NCBI GenBank assembly: GCA_035652815.1
Contig: DASRDB010000009.1
Coordinates: 186,001 to 250,000, forward strand
Reading direction: 5' to 3'
DNA length: 64,000 nt
Origin: DASRDB01 sp035652815
Lineage (GTDB): Bacteria > Chloroflexota > Ktedonobacteria > Ktedonobacterales > Ktedonobacteraceae
Part shown: positions 8,397-16,466 of the stretch, piece after piece
Position numbering within the stretch: position 1 is the first letter of the stretch
How the letters are laid out: each line of letters starts with the position of its first letter
Program-made: the position numbers and the translations under genes
Notes under the pieces: generated by a model
Database searches by the model: none
What the model saw: the letters and a program-made list of their open reading frames with translations, nothing else
Told to the model about the DNA's origin: nothing

Positions 8397-9818
8397 CTAT
8401 CCCTCCCCGCGTGCTTCAGTTCGCGCCGGTTCTGCCACACGCGCCACAACCGGCGACGAATGCGCATGATTCTTATTCAAAGTGAGCGGGTCGCGTCCAA
8501 GCTGCTGAAACATATCTATAATGCAGGGCATACACAGGTTCCCCTGGCAATCCCCAAGCATCGCCCCGGTGCGCCGCTTCACGCCATCAAGGGTATTAGG
8601 CGGTAAGGGACTACGCAGCGCCGCCATAATCTCCCCTCGCGTGATCGAGCGGCACAGGCAGATTACATCTCCCTCATCCTCGCGTGTTTCATGCAAATAT
8701 TCAGGCAATTCCGCCACAAAATTTGTCTTCCTGGAAAGCCCCAATTCCTCACGCACCAGCTCGCTTACATAACGTCCAATAGCAGGAGAGGCCGAGACGC
8801 CCGTCGAGCGAATACCAGCCACGTGCAGCAGCCTCTCGCTTACCGTCGATGGCTGGATAATATATTCCCCTGTGCTGCTGACGGCTCGCAATCCGGCGAA
8901 CTGTCGCACACTTGATGCCTGTTCCAATCCCGGCACCAGCTTCGCGATGCCCTGGCGTATCTGTCGCAGCCCCTCGGCGGTCGTCGCCAGATCGTCCTTG
9001 CGCTCCACCTCCTCGGCGGTTGGCCCCAGCAACACACCACCGAAGACAATCGGCGTCACCAGAATGCCCTTTGAAATGCGACTCGGCACCGGCAAAATAA
9101 TCTGGGAAACGCCAGAATCCTCTTCCACGATAATGAACTGTCCCTTGCGCGGCGTCAACGTAAACGAATCATCACCAGCCAGCCGCGCCACTTCATCCGC
9201 CCATAATCCGGCCGCATTCACAACCAGCGCCGCAGAAAATTCCATCCCTCCACTGGTGCGCACGCGCACACGCTCGCCCTCTATCGAAAGCGCGACAACC
9301 GCCTCTCCCTGATGTACCTCCGCTCCATTCATAACCGCACTTTCGCAATAAGCCCGCGTCGTCCAGAACGGATCGATGATGCCCTCGCCCTCGATCAACG
9401 CGCCGCCCAGCACATGCGAACTGACATAAGGCGCACCCTCACGAATCTCTTCAGGGCTAAGCAGCGGCAAAGTCAACCCATTACGTTCGGCTTTGAGCAG
9501 TATCTCGTTTTCGAGCGTGGCAAGCTCTTCCTCGCTGGTCGCCAGCATTAACGCTCCCGTTTGTAAGTAGGGAATATGCAATTCCTCTATCACCTGCGGC
9601 CACAAATCGCGTGACTCGACTAGCAAACGAGCTTCGAGCGTGTCAGGGGGAGCATCAAATCCGGTGTGAACAATGGCGCTATTCGACTTGCTGGTTCCAT
9701 CGCATATCTCGGGGTTGCGTTCCAGCAAAGCAATTGAGGCATCAAAACGCGCCAACTCACGCAAAATAGAGCAGCCAACCACCCCACCACCGATGACAAG
9801 CACATCAACGTGTTTCAT
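8397..9818 (-). CDS. glpA: FAD-dependent glycerol-3-phosphate dehydrogenase with C-terminal [2Fe-2S] BFD-like domain
   Basis: A 473-residue protein. The N-terminus is a DAO-type FAD domain (VLVIGGGVVGCSILRELAR), followed by SNSAIVHTGFD, RKGQFIIVEE and GIRSTGVSASPAIG. The C-terminal part has C387-x-C389 and C424/C429, the spacing of a bacterioferritin-associated ferredoxin-like Fe-S domain. It oxidises glycerol-3-phosphate to dihydroxyacetone phosphate. The start at 9818 is preferred because GGAG lies six bases upstream; the longer in-frame start at 9863 would add 15 residues without an RBS. It is the first gene of the block, behind the promoter at 9911-9939. The Pro/Ala/Glu tail after the Fe-S domain looks disordered. 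Confidence 0.92.
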   Translation of the reverse strand: MKHVDVLVIGGGVVGCSILRELARFDASIALLERNPEICDGTSKSNSAIVHTGFDAPPDTLEARLLVESRDLWPQVIEELHIPYLQTGALMLATSEEELATLENEILLKAERNGLTLPLLSPEEIREGAPYVSSHVLGGALIEGEGIIDPFWTTRAYCESAVMNGAEVHQGEAVVALSIEGERVRVRTSGGMEFSAALVVNAAGLWADEVARLAGDDSFTLTPRKGQFIIVEEDSGVSQIILPVPSRISKGILVTPIVFGGVLLGPTAEEVERKDDLATTAEGLRQIRQGIAKLVPGLEQASSVRQFAGLRAVSSTGEYIIQPSTVSERLLHVAGIRSTGVSASPAIGRYVSELVREELGLSRKTNFVAELPEYLHETREDEGDVICLCRSITRGEIMAALRSPLPPNTLDGVKRRTGAMLGDCQGNLCMPCIIDMFQQLGRDPLTLNKNHAHSSPVVARVAEPARTEARGEG

Positions 9819-9910
9819 GAATGTCTCCATAAGGTGATAGGACAAAAACACGTAATAAAGCAAGCTTACCCGTTCGCAAGAACTGATAAGAAATGATAAT
9901 TTATGATGTA

Positions 9911-9939
9911 AGTATACATATTCAATGATAAGAAGTCAA
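9911..9939 (-). promoter_or_regulatory. Promoter of the glycerol/G3P operon with TGATAA repeats
   Basis: On the minus strand, TTGACT (9934-9939), a 17-bp spacer and TATACT (9911-9916). Motifs like TGATAAGAA recur across about 9875-9935, overlapping and following the promoter, as expected for operators of a DeoR/GlpR-type repressor such as the one at 3080. The promoter fit is good; the operator role is inferred. Confidence 0.65.
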
Positions 9940-9955
9940 CGTTTTTGAACAGGCA

Positions 9956-10026
9956 CAGTTCAATCAACTAACAGAGGCCAGGACAACCGCAACGGTTGTC
10001 CTGGCCTCTGTTAGTTGATTGAACTG
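9956..10026. terminator. Perfect 34-bp palindrome with 3-nt loop
   Basis: Arms 9956-9989 and 9993-10026 are exact reverse complements around the loop CAA. It lies just after the stop of the receptor-kinase-like gene and just before the glycerol operon promoter, so it may terminate kinase-gene transcription. However, neither side carries a run of T, so a different role (transcript 3'-end protection, or an extruded cruciform) is possible. Confidence 0.55.
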
Positions 10027-10042
10027 AAGGCCAATTATCAGA

Positions 10043-11842
10043 TCAGCAGCTTAATGTCACCGTCGCCGTAGCAATCGCTGTATTAAAATACACGTAGCCC
10101 GTCGTAGGGCAGACAGGAGAGGCGAGGATATTGACGACCACACTCAAACCTGGAGAGAGTATGCCTTTCCACGGATATGTATTTGCGCTCAGGCCACTGG
10201 CAGAGGCAGTCCACTTCAAAGAGCCGGAATAGCTTGCAGAGAGGCTCAGTGTCACAAGGCAAACATATTCTGAAGCATAAAGATAGCAATCCTGTTGTAC
10301 ATTGAACCCGGTCGGATAAACCGTCAGGTACGGAACAGGCGTCGGCGATGGTGTAGGAGATAGTGTAGGAGATGGTGCCGGTGAAGGCGTCGGTGATGGA
10401 GCCGGCGACGGTCTGGGAGACGGCGATGGCTGTTGGGTCGGCGTTGGCTTCATCGTTGGCGTAGGTTTGGGAGTAGGAATCATAGAAGGCGGCGAAGCAG
10501 TCGGCCTCACCTGAGATGTTGAGGTAATAACAACCCCCACCGTAGGGGATACCACCGGCGTATAGCTCAGCGTAGCTGTTGGCGTTTGCAGAGAAATACG
10601 TCTATCTGTTCGATGCAAAGCAAACGTTGCCAGCAAAAAGAGGCCCGCCACCATGCCAAAGGCTACGATGCAGGAAACGGCCAGCACCACCCAGGAAGAT
10701 CTTTTTGCCGTAACGCGACGGGAAGCATGCAACGACGAGTTTACAGGCACGCCCTGTTGCACCACAGTTTCATCTTGATTTTGAACGCCAGCAAATGTAC
10801 CCGCGACAGGTTCTTCGACAAAAGTATCCACCATAGCTACCGGCACACGAGTACGAGGCTGGCTCCTTCCTGCCGCTCCCTCTTTCTCCCGTCCATTTAT
10901 CACTACCGATCGTTGACCCTCTTGAGGTCGTGAAGCCTGAACAGCCACCTCCCGTCCCTGTCGTATCATATCGGCTGGTACAGGCAATCCTGCTCGTTTA
11001 TCTGGTTGACTATTTGCGCGAAAGGTCGTGGACGAACCGAGCGCCTTGAGCAGATCTTCGACCGTCTCAAAACGCCCGGCGCTGCTTTTTGCCATCCCTC
11101 GTAAGATCGCTTCCTCGTAGCGTACCGCGAGCAGCAAGTTCAAGCGCGTTAGCGCAACCGGTTCGTCATTCGCATGCCTAAGCGCCATCTCGGCAAAATC
11201 CGTTCCGTGAAAAGGGGTCTGGCCTGTAAGCAATTCATAGGCTATACAGGCAAATTCATACTGATCGCTGGCTTTACTTACCACGCCCTTGAACTGTTCT
11301 GGAGCCATATAAGCATAAGAGCTACTTTTATAGGCCTGTTCGTGGAAACCTGTTCCCAGTGCGGTTTCAATACGAAAATCAGCCAACATTGCCTGTCCCT
11401 GAGCATTGAGCAGCACATTTTCCGGCTTGAGGTTGCCGTGTAAAATATTCCGGGTATGAGCATGATAGAGCGCCTGCCCTACCTGTACCAGCAAGTACAA
11501 TCTTTCCTGAAGTGGGATAGCCTGCCCTGCTTGCCGGTCGAGATACTCTCGCAACGAGCCACCCGACAGGTATTCAGACACAATGTAGGGATGTTCAAGA
11601 AACACACCATAATCCAGGATGGGCAAAATATGGGGATGACGAAGCATCTGCTGCAAGCGTACTTCTCTCAAGAAACGCTCGCGTTCGCGCTCAGATGTCA
11701 GTTCCGCGAACATCAACTTGATGACGACAATTCGCCCGGCTTCTTCCGCCAGCAATACACAGTTCCGTTCGCTGCGCGCCAGTTCGCCTGTCACCGAATA
11801 AGCGCCAATCTTTTTGCTAACCAGTTGGGTCGTATCTAGCAT
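10043..11842 (-). CDS. Receptor-type Ser/Thr kinase homologue, probable pseudokinase
   Basis: A 599-residue protein: kinase-like domain (about 14-270), cytoplasmic linker, one membrane helix (about 384-409), a Pro/Ser/Thr-rich stalk (about 449-505) and a small extracellular domain with four Cys. The Lys (K42) and alpha-C Glu (E60) are present, but the glycine loop is replaced by ELARSERN. The catalytic HRD is HGN (135-137, followed by LKPEN) and DFG is DFR (155-157). Loss of the catalytic Asp and the glycine loop points to an inactive or ligand-sensing pseudokinase. The start at 11842 follows GGGGGA; a TTG at 11902 would add 20 residues unlike the family. Single gene. Confidence 0.88.
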   Translation of the reverse strand: MLDTTQLVSKKIGAYSVTGELARSERNCVLLAEEAGRIVVIKLMFAELTSERERERFLREVRLQQMLRHPHILPILDYGVFLEHPYIVSEYLSGGSLREYLDRQAGQAIPLQERLYLLVQVGQALYHAHTRNILHGNLKPENVLLNAQGQAMLADFRIETALGTGFHEQAYKSSSYAYMAPEQFKGVVSKASDQYEFACIAYELLTGQTPFHGTDFAEMALRHANDEPVALTRLNLLLAVRYEEAILRGMAKSSAGRFETVEDLLKALGSSTTFRANSQPDKRAGLPVPADMIRQGREVAVQASRPQEGQRSVVINGREKEGAAGRSQPRTRVPVAMVDTFVEEPVAGTFAGVQNQDETVVQQGVPVNSSLHASRRVTAKRSSWVVLAVSCIVAFGMVAGLFLLATFALHRTDRRISLQTPTATLSYTPVVSPTVGVVITSTSQVRPTASPPSMIPTPKPTPTMKPTPTQQPSPSPRPSPAPSPTPSPAPSPTLSPTPSPTPVPYLTVYPTGFNVQQDCYLYASEYVCLVTLSLSASYSGSLKWTASASGLSANTYPWKGILSPGLSVVVNILASPVCPTTGYVYFNTAIATATVTLSC

Positions 11843-11961
11843 ATTCCCCCACGGCTCTTTATAGCTAGAGCCAATATAAACCCACCATTCACTATCAATC
11901 AAGCTGATAGCAAAAAGTGGTATCTTGACACCTGATCGTGTACGTCATATGGTATATACAC

Positions 11962-11980
11962 CACTTCACTTTTTGAAGTG
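11962..11980. promoter_or_regulatory. Small inverted repeat between kinase and DsbA-like genes
   Basis: CACTTCA (11962-11968) and TGAAGTG (11974-11980) form a 7-bp palindrome with a 5-nt spacer in the divergent region, 40 bp before the DsbA-like ATG. It may be an operator for either gene. Confidence 0.3.
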
Positions 11981-12021
11981 ATAACTCATGTATTTGAGCT
12001 ATAAGGAGCAATCATAGGCAT

Positions 12022-12654
12022 ATGGCAACCCAAAACACGGAACCGATTCGCATTGATTTTCACTTTGATCCCGCCTGCCCTCTGGCATGGCGTACTGCCC
12101 TGTGGATTCGTGAGGCTCGCAATGTGCGCCCAATAGATATTACCTGGCGTTTCTTCAGCCTGGAAGTTGTTAACCGCAAGCCGGACACCACGCCCAACTA
12201 TGCCACAGATGGCACCTGGGCCTCTGAGCGCGTCCTTGCTCTGGTGCGCGACAAATACGGAAACGAGGCCGTCGAGCGCCTTTACATTGCCTTAGGAAAT
12301 GCGCGGCATGGGCGCGGGGAAGATATCAAAAAGCCCGAGGTGATTCGCGCTGCTTTACAAGAAGCCGGGCTGCAGCCGGGCCTCTTAGATGAAGCCCTGG
12401 CTGACGAAACCACCATCGAAGACGTATTGCGCGATCATCAGGAAGCTGTGCGCCGCTACCATGCCTTCGGCGTCCCGACCATCGCCATTCAAGGCTCCAA
12501 TGTCGGCTTCTACGGCCCCATCATTCATACTGTTCCTCGCGGCGAGGAAGCCGGAGAACTCTGGGACTGGCTCTACTACGCGCTGCAACGCCCCAACATC
12601 TTCGAACTCAAACGGGAGCGTGTCGGCGTCAAATGGGAGCCAGTTTCGGCATAA
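12022..12654 (+). CDS. DsbA-like thioredoxin-fold protein
   Basis: A 210-residue protein of the DSBA-like thioredoxin family (related to mycothiol-dependent nitroreductases and FrnE-type proteins). The N-terminal strand and active site are DFHFDPACPLAW. The usual CxxC is CPLA (C19, A22), so it has a single catalytic-type Cys and should not form an internal disulfide. The cis-Pro loop is FGVPTIAI. There is no signal peptide; it is cytosolic. AAGGAG lies 13 bases before the ATG, a little far. A glutathione/mycothiol-analogue-dependent reductase or isomerase is the most likely role; the substrate is unknown. Confidence 0.8.
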   Translation: MATQNTEPIRIDFHFDPACPLAWRTALWIREARNVRPIDITWRFFSLEVVNRKPDTTPNYATDGTWASERVLALVRDKYGNEAVERLYIALGNARHGRGEDIKKPEVIRAALQEAGLQPGLLDEALADETTIEDVLRDHQEAVRRYHAFGVPTIAIQGSNVGFYGPIIHTVPRGEEAGELWDWLYYALQRPNIFELKRERVGVKWEPVSA

Positions 12655-12725
12655 ACCTGCTGGCATACGTTATAAATAAGCAGCTTCCGGTAATGGATTT
12701 TGAGAAATAAAGGGGCCTATCCAAA

Positions 12726-12815
12726 CATGTCATGCTGAGCGCAGCGAAGCATCTGCGGTCTCGACGCGCGATTCGCCCGGCATACCAGATGCTTCGCTGC
12801 GCTCAGCATGACATG
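12726..12815. repeat. Family B hairpin repeat with extended flanking inverted repeats
   Basis: Perfect 30-bp arms (12726-12755 and 12786-12815). Flanking sequences (AAATAAAGGGG before, CCCCAGTATTTTAT after) are also roughly inverted, so the repeat unit may be larger than the core hairpin, like a small MITE. It lies between the DsbA-like and aminotransferase 3' ends and could also act as a terminator for both. Confidence 0.85.
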
Positions 12816-12917
12816 GGGGCTGAATCCCCCAGTATTTTATCAAACATCATCACCAGAAGCTGCTTATTGTTTGATTAGCTCACCATTTAGCCGTCGAAGG
12901 TGGCACGCCCGCCGACT

Positions 12918-14093
12918 CTAGCCCTGACGCTTTTTAAGAAAGCGCTCCATACGCACCAGCGCCTCCTCCAGTTTTTCGTAGGCGGTGCAATACGCGCAGC
13001 GCACGTAGCCCTTTCCGGCAGCGCCAAAGCTGCTTCCTGGCACAACCGCCACCTGCTCCTCAAAGAGCAGCTTCTCCGCGAAATCCTCATCGCTCATGCC
13101 CGTTCCTGAGATATCCGGGAAAGCATAGAACGCGCCGCGTGGTTCGCAGGTCGGCAGTCCGATACGATTAAGGCCCTCGATAAACATGCGGCGGCGCTTA
13201 TCATACGAATCGTGCATCATCCGTACATCGTCTTCGCCATGTCGCAAGGCCTCTAAAGCTGCCTCCTGCGCCATCGTAGACGCGCACATAATGGCGTACT
13301 GGTGTATCTTCAGCATAGCCTCCAGAATATGCTTTGGCGCTGCCACATAGCCGATACGCCAGCCCGTCATGGCATAGGCCTTCGAGAAGCCATCCAGCAA
13401 AATGGTTCGCTCGCGCATCCCTGGCAAGGCCGCGATACAGGTATGTTCTGTGTCATAAACAAGGCGGCTATATACCTCGTCCACCACCACCAGCAGGTCA
13501 TGCTCCTGCGCCAGCTTCGCAATGCCCTCCAGCTCCGCGCGCGGAATCACAGCCCCCGTCGGGTTATTTGGATTGCCCAGCAAGATAACTTTCGTGCGCG
13601 GCGTAATGGCAGCCTCTATATCAGCCGCTCTCACCCCAAAATCATATTTCGCATAGGCCGGTACCGGCACTACCTTGCCACCGGCAAAAACAATATCAGC
13701 CTCGTAGGCCACATAACCCGGATCAAGCGAGATCACCTCATCGCCCGGATCAACCAGGGCACGCATGGAGAGATCCACTCCCTCACTCACGCCAACCGTC
13801 ACCAGAATCTCGGTCGCCGGGTCATAGCTCAGCCCATAGCGGCGATTCAACATACTCGCGATCTCACCGCGCAGCGCAAGCATGCCATAATTCGACGTGT
13901 ACTGCGTGTGTCCCTGCTCAATGGAGCGAATACCCGCCTGTCGAATATGTTCCGGCGTCACAAAATCCGGCTCGCCCACTCCCAGTGAAATTACGTCGGG
14001 CATGGTATTGATGATATCAAAGAACTTGCGAATGCCTGATGGTTTGACCAGTTGCACGCGCTGCGAAAGTGCTTCACGTTTGAGTGTATCCAT
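12918..14093 (-). CDS. Class I/II PLP-dependent aminotransferase
   Basis: A 391-residue fold-type I aminotransferase. Visible are GVGEPDF near the N-terminus, TQYTSNYGM, the PLP-binding NPNNPTG, VVDEVYSRL, the Schiff-base lysine in GFSKAYAMTGWRIGY, and a C-terminal RCAY with the substrate-carboxylate Arg. It resembles the aspartate/aromatic aminotransferase subgroup of Gram-positives and archaea; amino donor unknown. The start at 14093 fits the family N-terminus; the longer start at 14171 would add 26 residues with no homology evident. Divergent from the nucleoside hydrolase. Confidence 0.9.
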   Translation of the reverse strand: MDTLKREALSQRVQLVKPSGIRKFFDIINTMPDVISLGVGEPDFVTPEHIRQAGIRSIEQGHTQYTSNYGMLALRGEIASMLNRRYGLSYDPATEILVTVGVSEGVDLSMRALVDPGDEVISLDPGYVAYEADIVFAGGKVVPVPAYAKYDFGVRAADIEAAITPRTKVILLGNPNNPTGAVIPRAELEGIAKLAQEHDLLVVVDEVYSRLVYDTEHTCIAALPGMRERTILLDGFSKAYAMTGWRIGYVAAPKHILEAMLKIHQYAIMCASTMAQEAALEALRHGEDDVRMMHDSYDKRRRMFIEGLNRIGLPTCEPRGAFYAFPDISGTGMSDEDFAEKLLFEEQVAVVPGSSFGAAGKGYVRCAYCTAYEKLEEALVRMERFLKKRQG

Positions 14094-14209
14094 GCGTTTC
14101 TCTACCCCTTTTGTGTCTTCAATGACCTCTCGCGGTCTTTCCAATAAGCCGCCTGCTTGCCTGTTCCTCAATGAGTGTGGTAGTCTAGAAAATATGCCGA
14201 AGGGTGTTC

Positions 14210-15205
14210 ATGTCGCTTCTGGCGCTTATTCTACCTTTCATCTTTCACTGTAACATATCGCGACGTGTTTTGCCAATGAGCCAATCACTATCCGGTTCCA
14301 ACAAAGAGGCAAGCCAATCAAAATATCACGTGTTGATCGATACCGACATCGGAGATGATATCGACGATGCGCTGGCCCTTGCCCTTGCTCTCAGCTCACC
14401 CGAAATCGAATTGCATGGCGTCACCACCGTTTTCGGCAACACCCAGTTGCGCGCTCGCCTTGCCGCCCAACTTTTGCACGTATATGGATGCGCAGATATA
14501 CCCGTAGCCGCCGGTCTTTCTTTTCCACTTCAGATGCGCCATCGCCCATCGGGCGTTCCCCAGGCCGCCATTCTGAATCCCCATGTTCCCGAACGGATTA
14601 GCGCCTCTAGCGCGCCAGAATTTATCATTCAACAGGCCCTGGCCTATCCAAACCAGCTCACGCTCGTCTGTATTGGCCCCCTGACCAACATCGCGACCGC
14701 TCTGCAAATGGAGCCGCGCCTGTTTCTCCTGGTGCGCCGTATTATAATGATGGGCGGCGGCAGTAGCCTGCCACTACCTGATTGGAATGTGCGCAGCGAT
14801 GCCCTGGCGGCGCGATACGTTCTCTCATCCGGCATCCCCATCACCCTGATCGGCCTGAACATCACATGCCGCTGCCAGCTCCTTCCGGGCGACCTCGAAC
14901 GCCTTCGCGCTGGCTGCTCCCCACAAACAACGCTGCTGAACCTGCTTATCAACGTCTGGCAACGTCATCGCCCGCGCTGGCAACCACGCCTGCCCTATTT
15001 GCACGACCCGCTAACCATTGCCGCGCTCTGCGCCCCACACCTGTTCGAGTTTCAGGAGATAACAGCACGAGTACCAATCAAAGGGTTCATGCAAGGTTTC
15101 ATGATCCCCCGCCTGCTGGATGGCCCCTTAGTCCAGGCCGCCGTTGGTATCCAGGCAGACACAGCCAGGGAATGGATTATGCAGCGATTGGTTCCAGACA
15201 AATAA
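14210..15205 (+). CDS. Inosine/uridine-preferring nucleoside hydrolase
   Basis: A nucleoside hydrolase with the N-terminal calcium-binding signature DTDIGDDIDDALAL, TTVFGNTQLRA, the central GPLTNIATAL and IIMMGGG, and a C-terminal HDPLTIAAL. It cleaves the N-glycosidic bond of ribonucleosides for salvage. The start is uncertain: ATG at 14210 has GAAGGG five bases upstream but adds a hydrophobic 22-residue segment, while the ATG at 14276 lacks an RBS but matches the usual cytosolic N-terminus. A GTG at 14204 is a third option. It ends 10 bp before a family A hairpin followed by TTTT, a plausible terminator. Confidence 0.88.
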   Translation: MSLLALILPFIFHCNISRRVLPMSQSLSGSNKEASQSKYHVLIDTDIGDDIDDALALALALSSPEIELHGVTTVFGNTQLRARLAAQLLHVYGCADIPVAAGLSFPLQMRHRPSGVPQAAILNPHVPERISASSAPEFIIQQALAYPNQLTLVCIGPLTNIATALQMEPRLFLLVRRIIMMGGGSSLPLPDWNVRSDALAARYVLSSGIPITLIGLNITCRCQLLPGDLERLRAGCSPQTTLLNLLINVWQRHRPRWQPRLPYLHDPLTIAALCAPHLFEFQEITARVPIKGFMQGFMIPRLLDGPLVQAAVGIQADTAREWIMQRLVPDK

Positions 15206-15214
15206 CGAGGTAGA

Positions 15215-15305
15215 GGGTATTATGTAGGGACGCGATTGATCGCGTCCTGCCTCTCGTGCCGATTCACAGGCAGGACGCGATCAATCGCGTCCCTACATAA
15301 TACCC
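15215..15305. repeat. Family A hairpin repeat, possible bidirectional terminator
   Basis: Perfect 37-bp inverted arms (15215-15251 and 15269-15305) around GTAGGGACGCGATTGATCGCG, with a 17-nt loop. It is followed on the plus strand by TTTTA and sits exactly between two convergent genes (nucleoside hydrolase and cysteine desulfurase), so it could terminate both. Confidence 0.9.
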
Positions 15306-15307
15306 TT

Positions 15308-16459
15308 TTACCGCAATCCGCGCAGCTTCTCAACAATCCCAGGAAGCACATTCAGCACCGTCTCCACATCTTCCTCGCTATTATCCTTACCCAACGTAAG
15401 ACGCAGGCTGCCGTGTGCCAGTTCAGGGGGATAATGCATTGCCAGCAGCACATGCGAGGGATCAACCGAGCCAGACGTGCAGGCCGAGCCGGTTGAGGCC
15501 GCGATTCCTCGCAAATCAAGGCTTAACAGAATCGACTCGCCCTCGATGCCCTCGAAAACGAAACTGGCATTGTTGGGCAGGCGCTCGGTGGGGTGCCCGG
15601 TAAGCTGGCTGCCTGGAACGGCCTCCAGCACGCCCTCGATCAGCCGATCGCGCAGTTTAATGATGCGCGGCGTCACTTCCGGCAGTTCCTCATATGCCAG
15701 CCGTAATGCAGTCGCAGCGCCAACAATACCCGCCACGTTCTCGGTTCCTGCCCGCCGCCCTCGTTCCTGCGAACCGCCTTGCAATTGTGGCAGTATACGC
15801 ACTCCCTGCCGGGTGTACAATATGCCCACGCCCTTCGGACCGTAGAATTTGTGTGCCGAGAGCGAGAGCAGGTCTACATTCAATTCCCCGACATCAATTG
15901 GCAGTGCGCCCCCGGCCTGCACAGCGTCCACGTGGAACGGAATCTTCCTCTCGCGGCACACGTGCCCGATTTCGGCGATTGGCTCAATGGTGCCGACCTC
16001 GTTATTGGCATACATAATCGAGACCAGCACCGTTTCATCAGTGATTGCCCGCGCTACGTCGTCTGGATTCACGCGCCCGTAGTTATCCACAGAAACATAG
16101 GTGATGCGAAAGCCGAAACGCTCCAGGTACTGGCAGGTATGCAACACGGCATGATGCTCAATTGGCGAGGTAATGATGTGCTTCCCCCGCTTCTGCGAGG
16201 CGAACGCAACCCCCTTAATCGCCAGATTATCGCTCTCGGAGCCGCCACCCGTAAACGTAATCTCGGTCGGTCTGCTTCCGATAATCTCCGCAACCTGCTC
16301 CCGCGCGCTGTCGATAGCCTGCATCGCATGTCGCCCAAGTGTATAGATACTGCTGGCATTGCCAAATTCCGTCGTGAAGTAGGGAATCATGACTTCCAGC
16401 ACGCGGGAATCAAGCGGCGTCGTTGCCGCGTGATCCAGGTAGATGGTGCGTTCCGTCAT
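15308..16459 (-). CDS. Cysteine desulfurase (NifS/IscS class)
   Basis: A 383-residue PLP enzyme that converts cysteine to alanine and an enzyme-bound persulfide. It has YLDHAATTPLD at the N-terminus, HHAVLHT (PLP-stacking His), HVDAVQAGG, the PLP lysine in SAHKFYGPKG (K204), RAGTENVAGIVG, and the catalytic Cys in GSACTSG (C327), as in class I enzymes. It begins 7 nt after the stop of the His-rich membrane protein gene, downstream of LarE, so it likely supplies sulfur to an acceptor in this operon. The start at 16459 is chosen because the longer ORF would overlap the upstream gene. No iscU, sufU or thiI-type gene is adjacent. Confidence 0.92.
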   Translation of the reverse strand: MTERTIYLDHAATTPLDSRVLEVMIPYFTTEFGNASSIYTLGRHAMQAIDSAREQVAEIIGSRPTEITFTGGGSESDNLAIKGVAFASQKRGKHIITSPIEHHAVLHTCQYLERFGFRITYVSVDNYGRVNPDDVARAITDETVLVSIMYANNEVGTIEPIAEIGHVCRERKIPFHVDAVQAGGALPIDVGELNVDLLSLSAHKFYGPKGVGILYTRQGVRILPQLQGGSQERGRRAGTENVAGIVGAATALRLAYEELPEVTPRIIKLRDRLIEGVLEAVPGSQLTGHPTERLPNNASFVFEGIEGESILLSLDLRGIAASTGSACTSGSVDPSHVLLAMHYPPELAHGSLRLTLGKDNSEEDVETVLNVLPGIVEKLRGLR

Positions 16460-16466
16460 GACCTTG

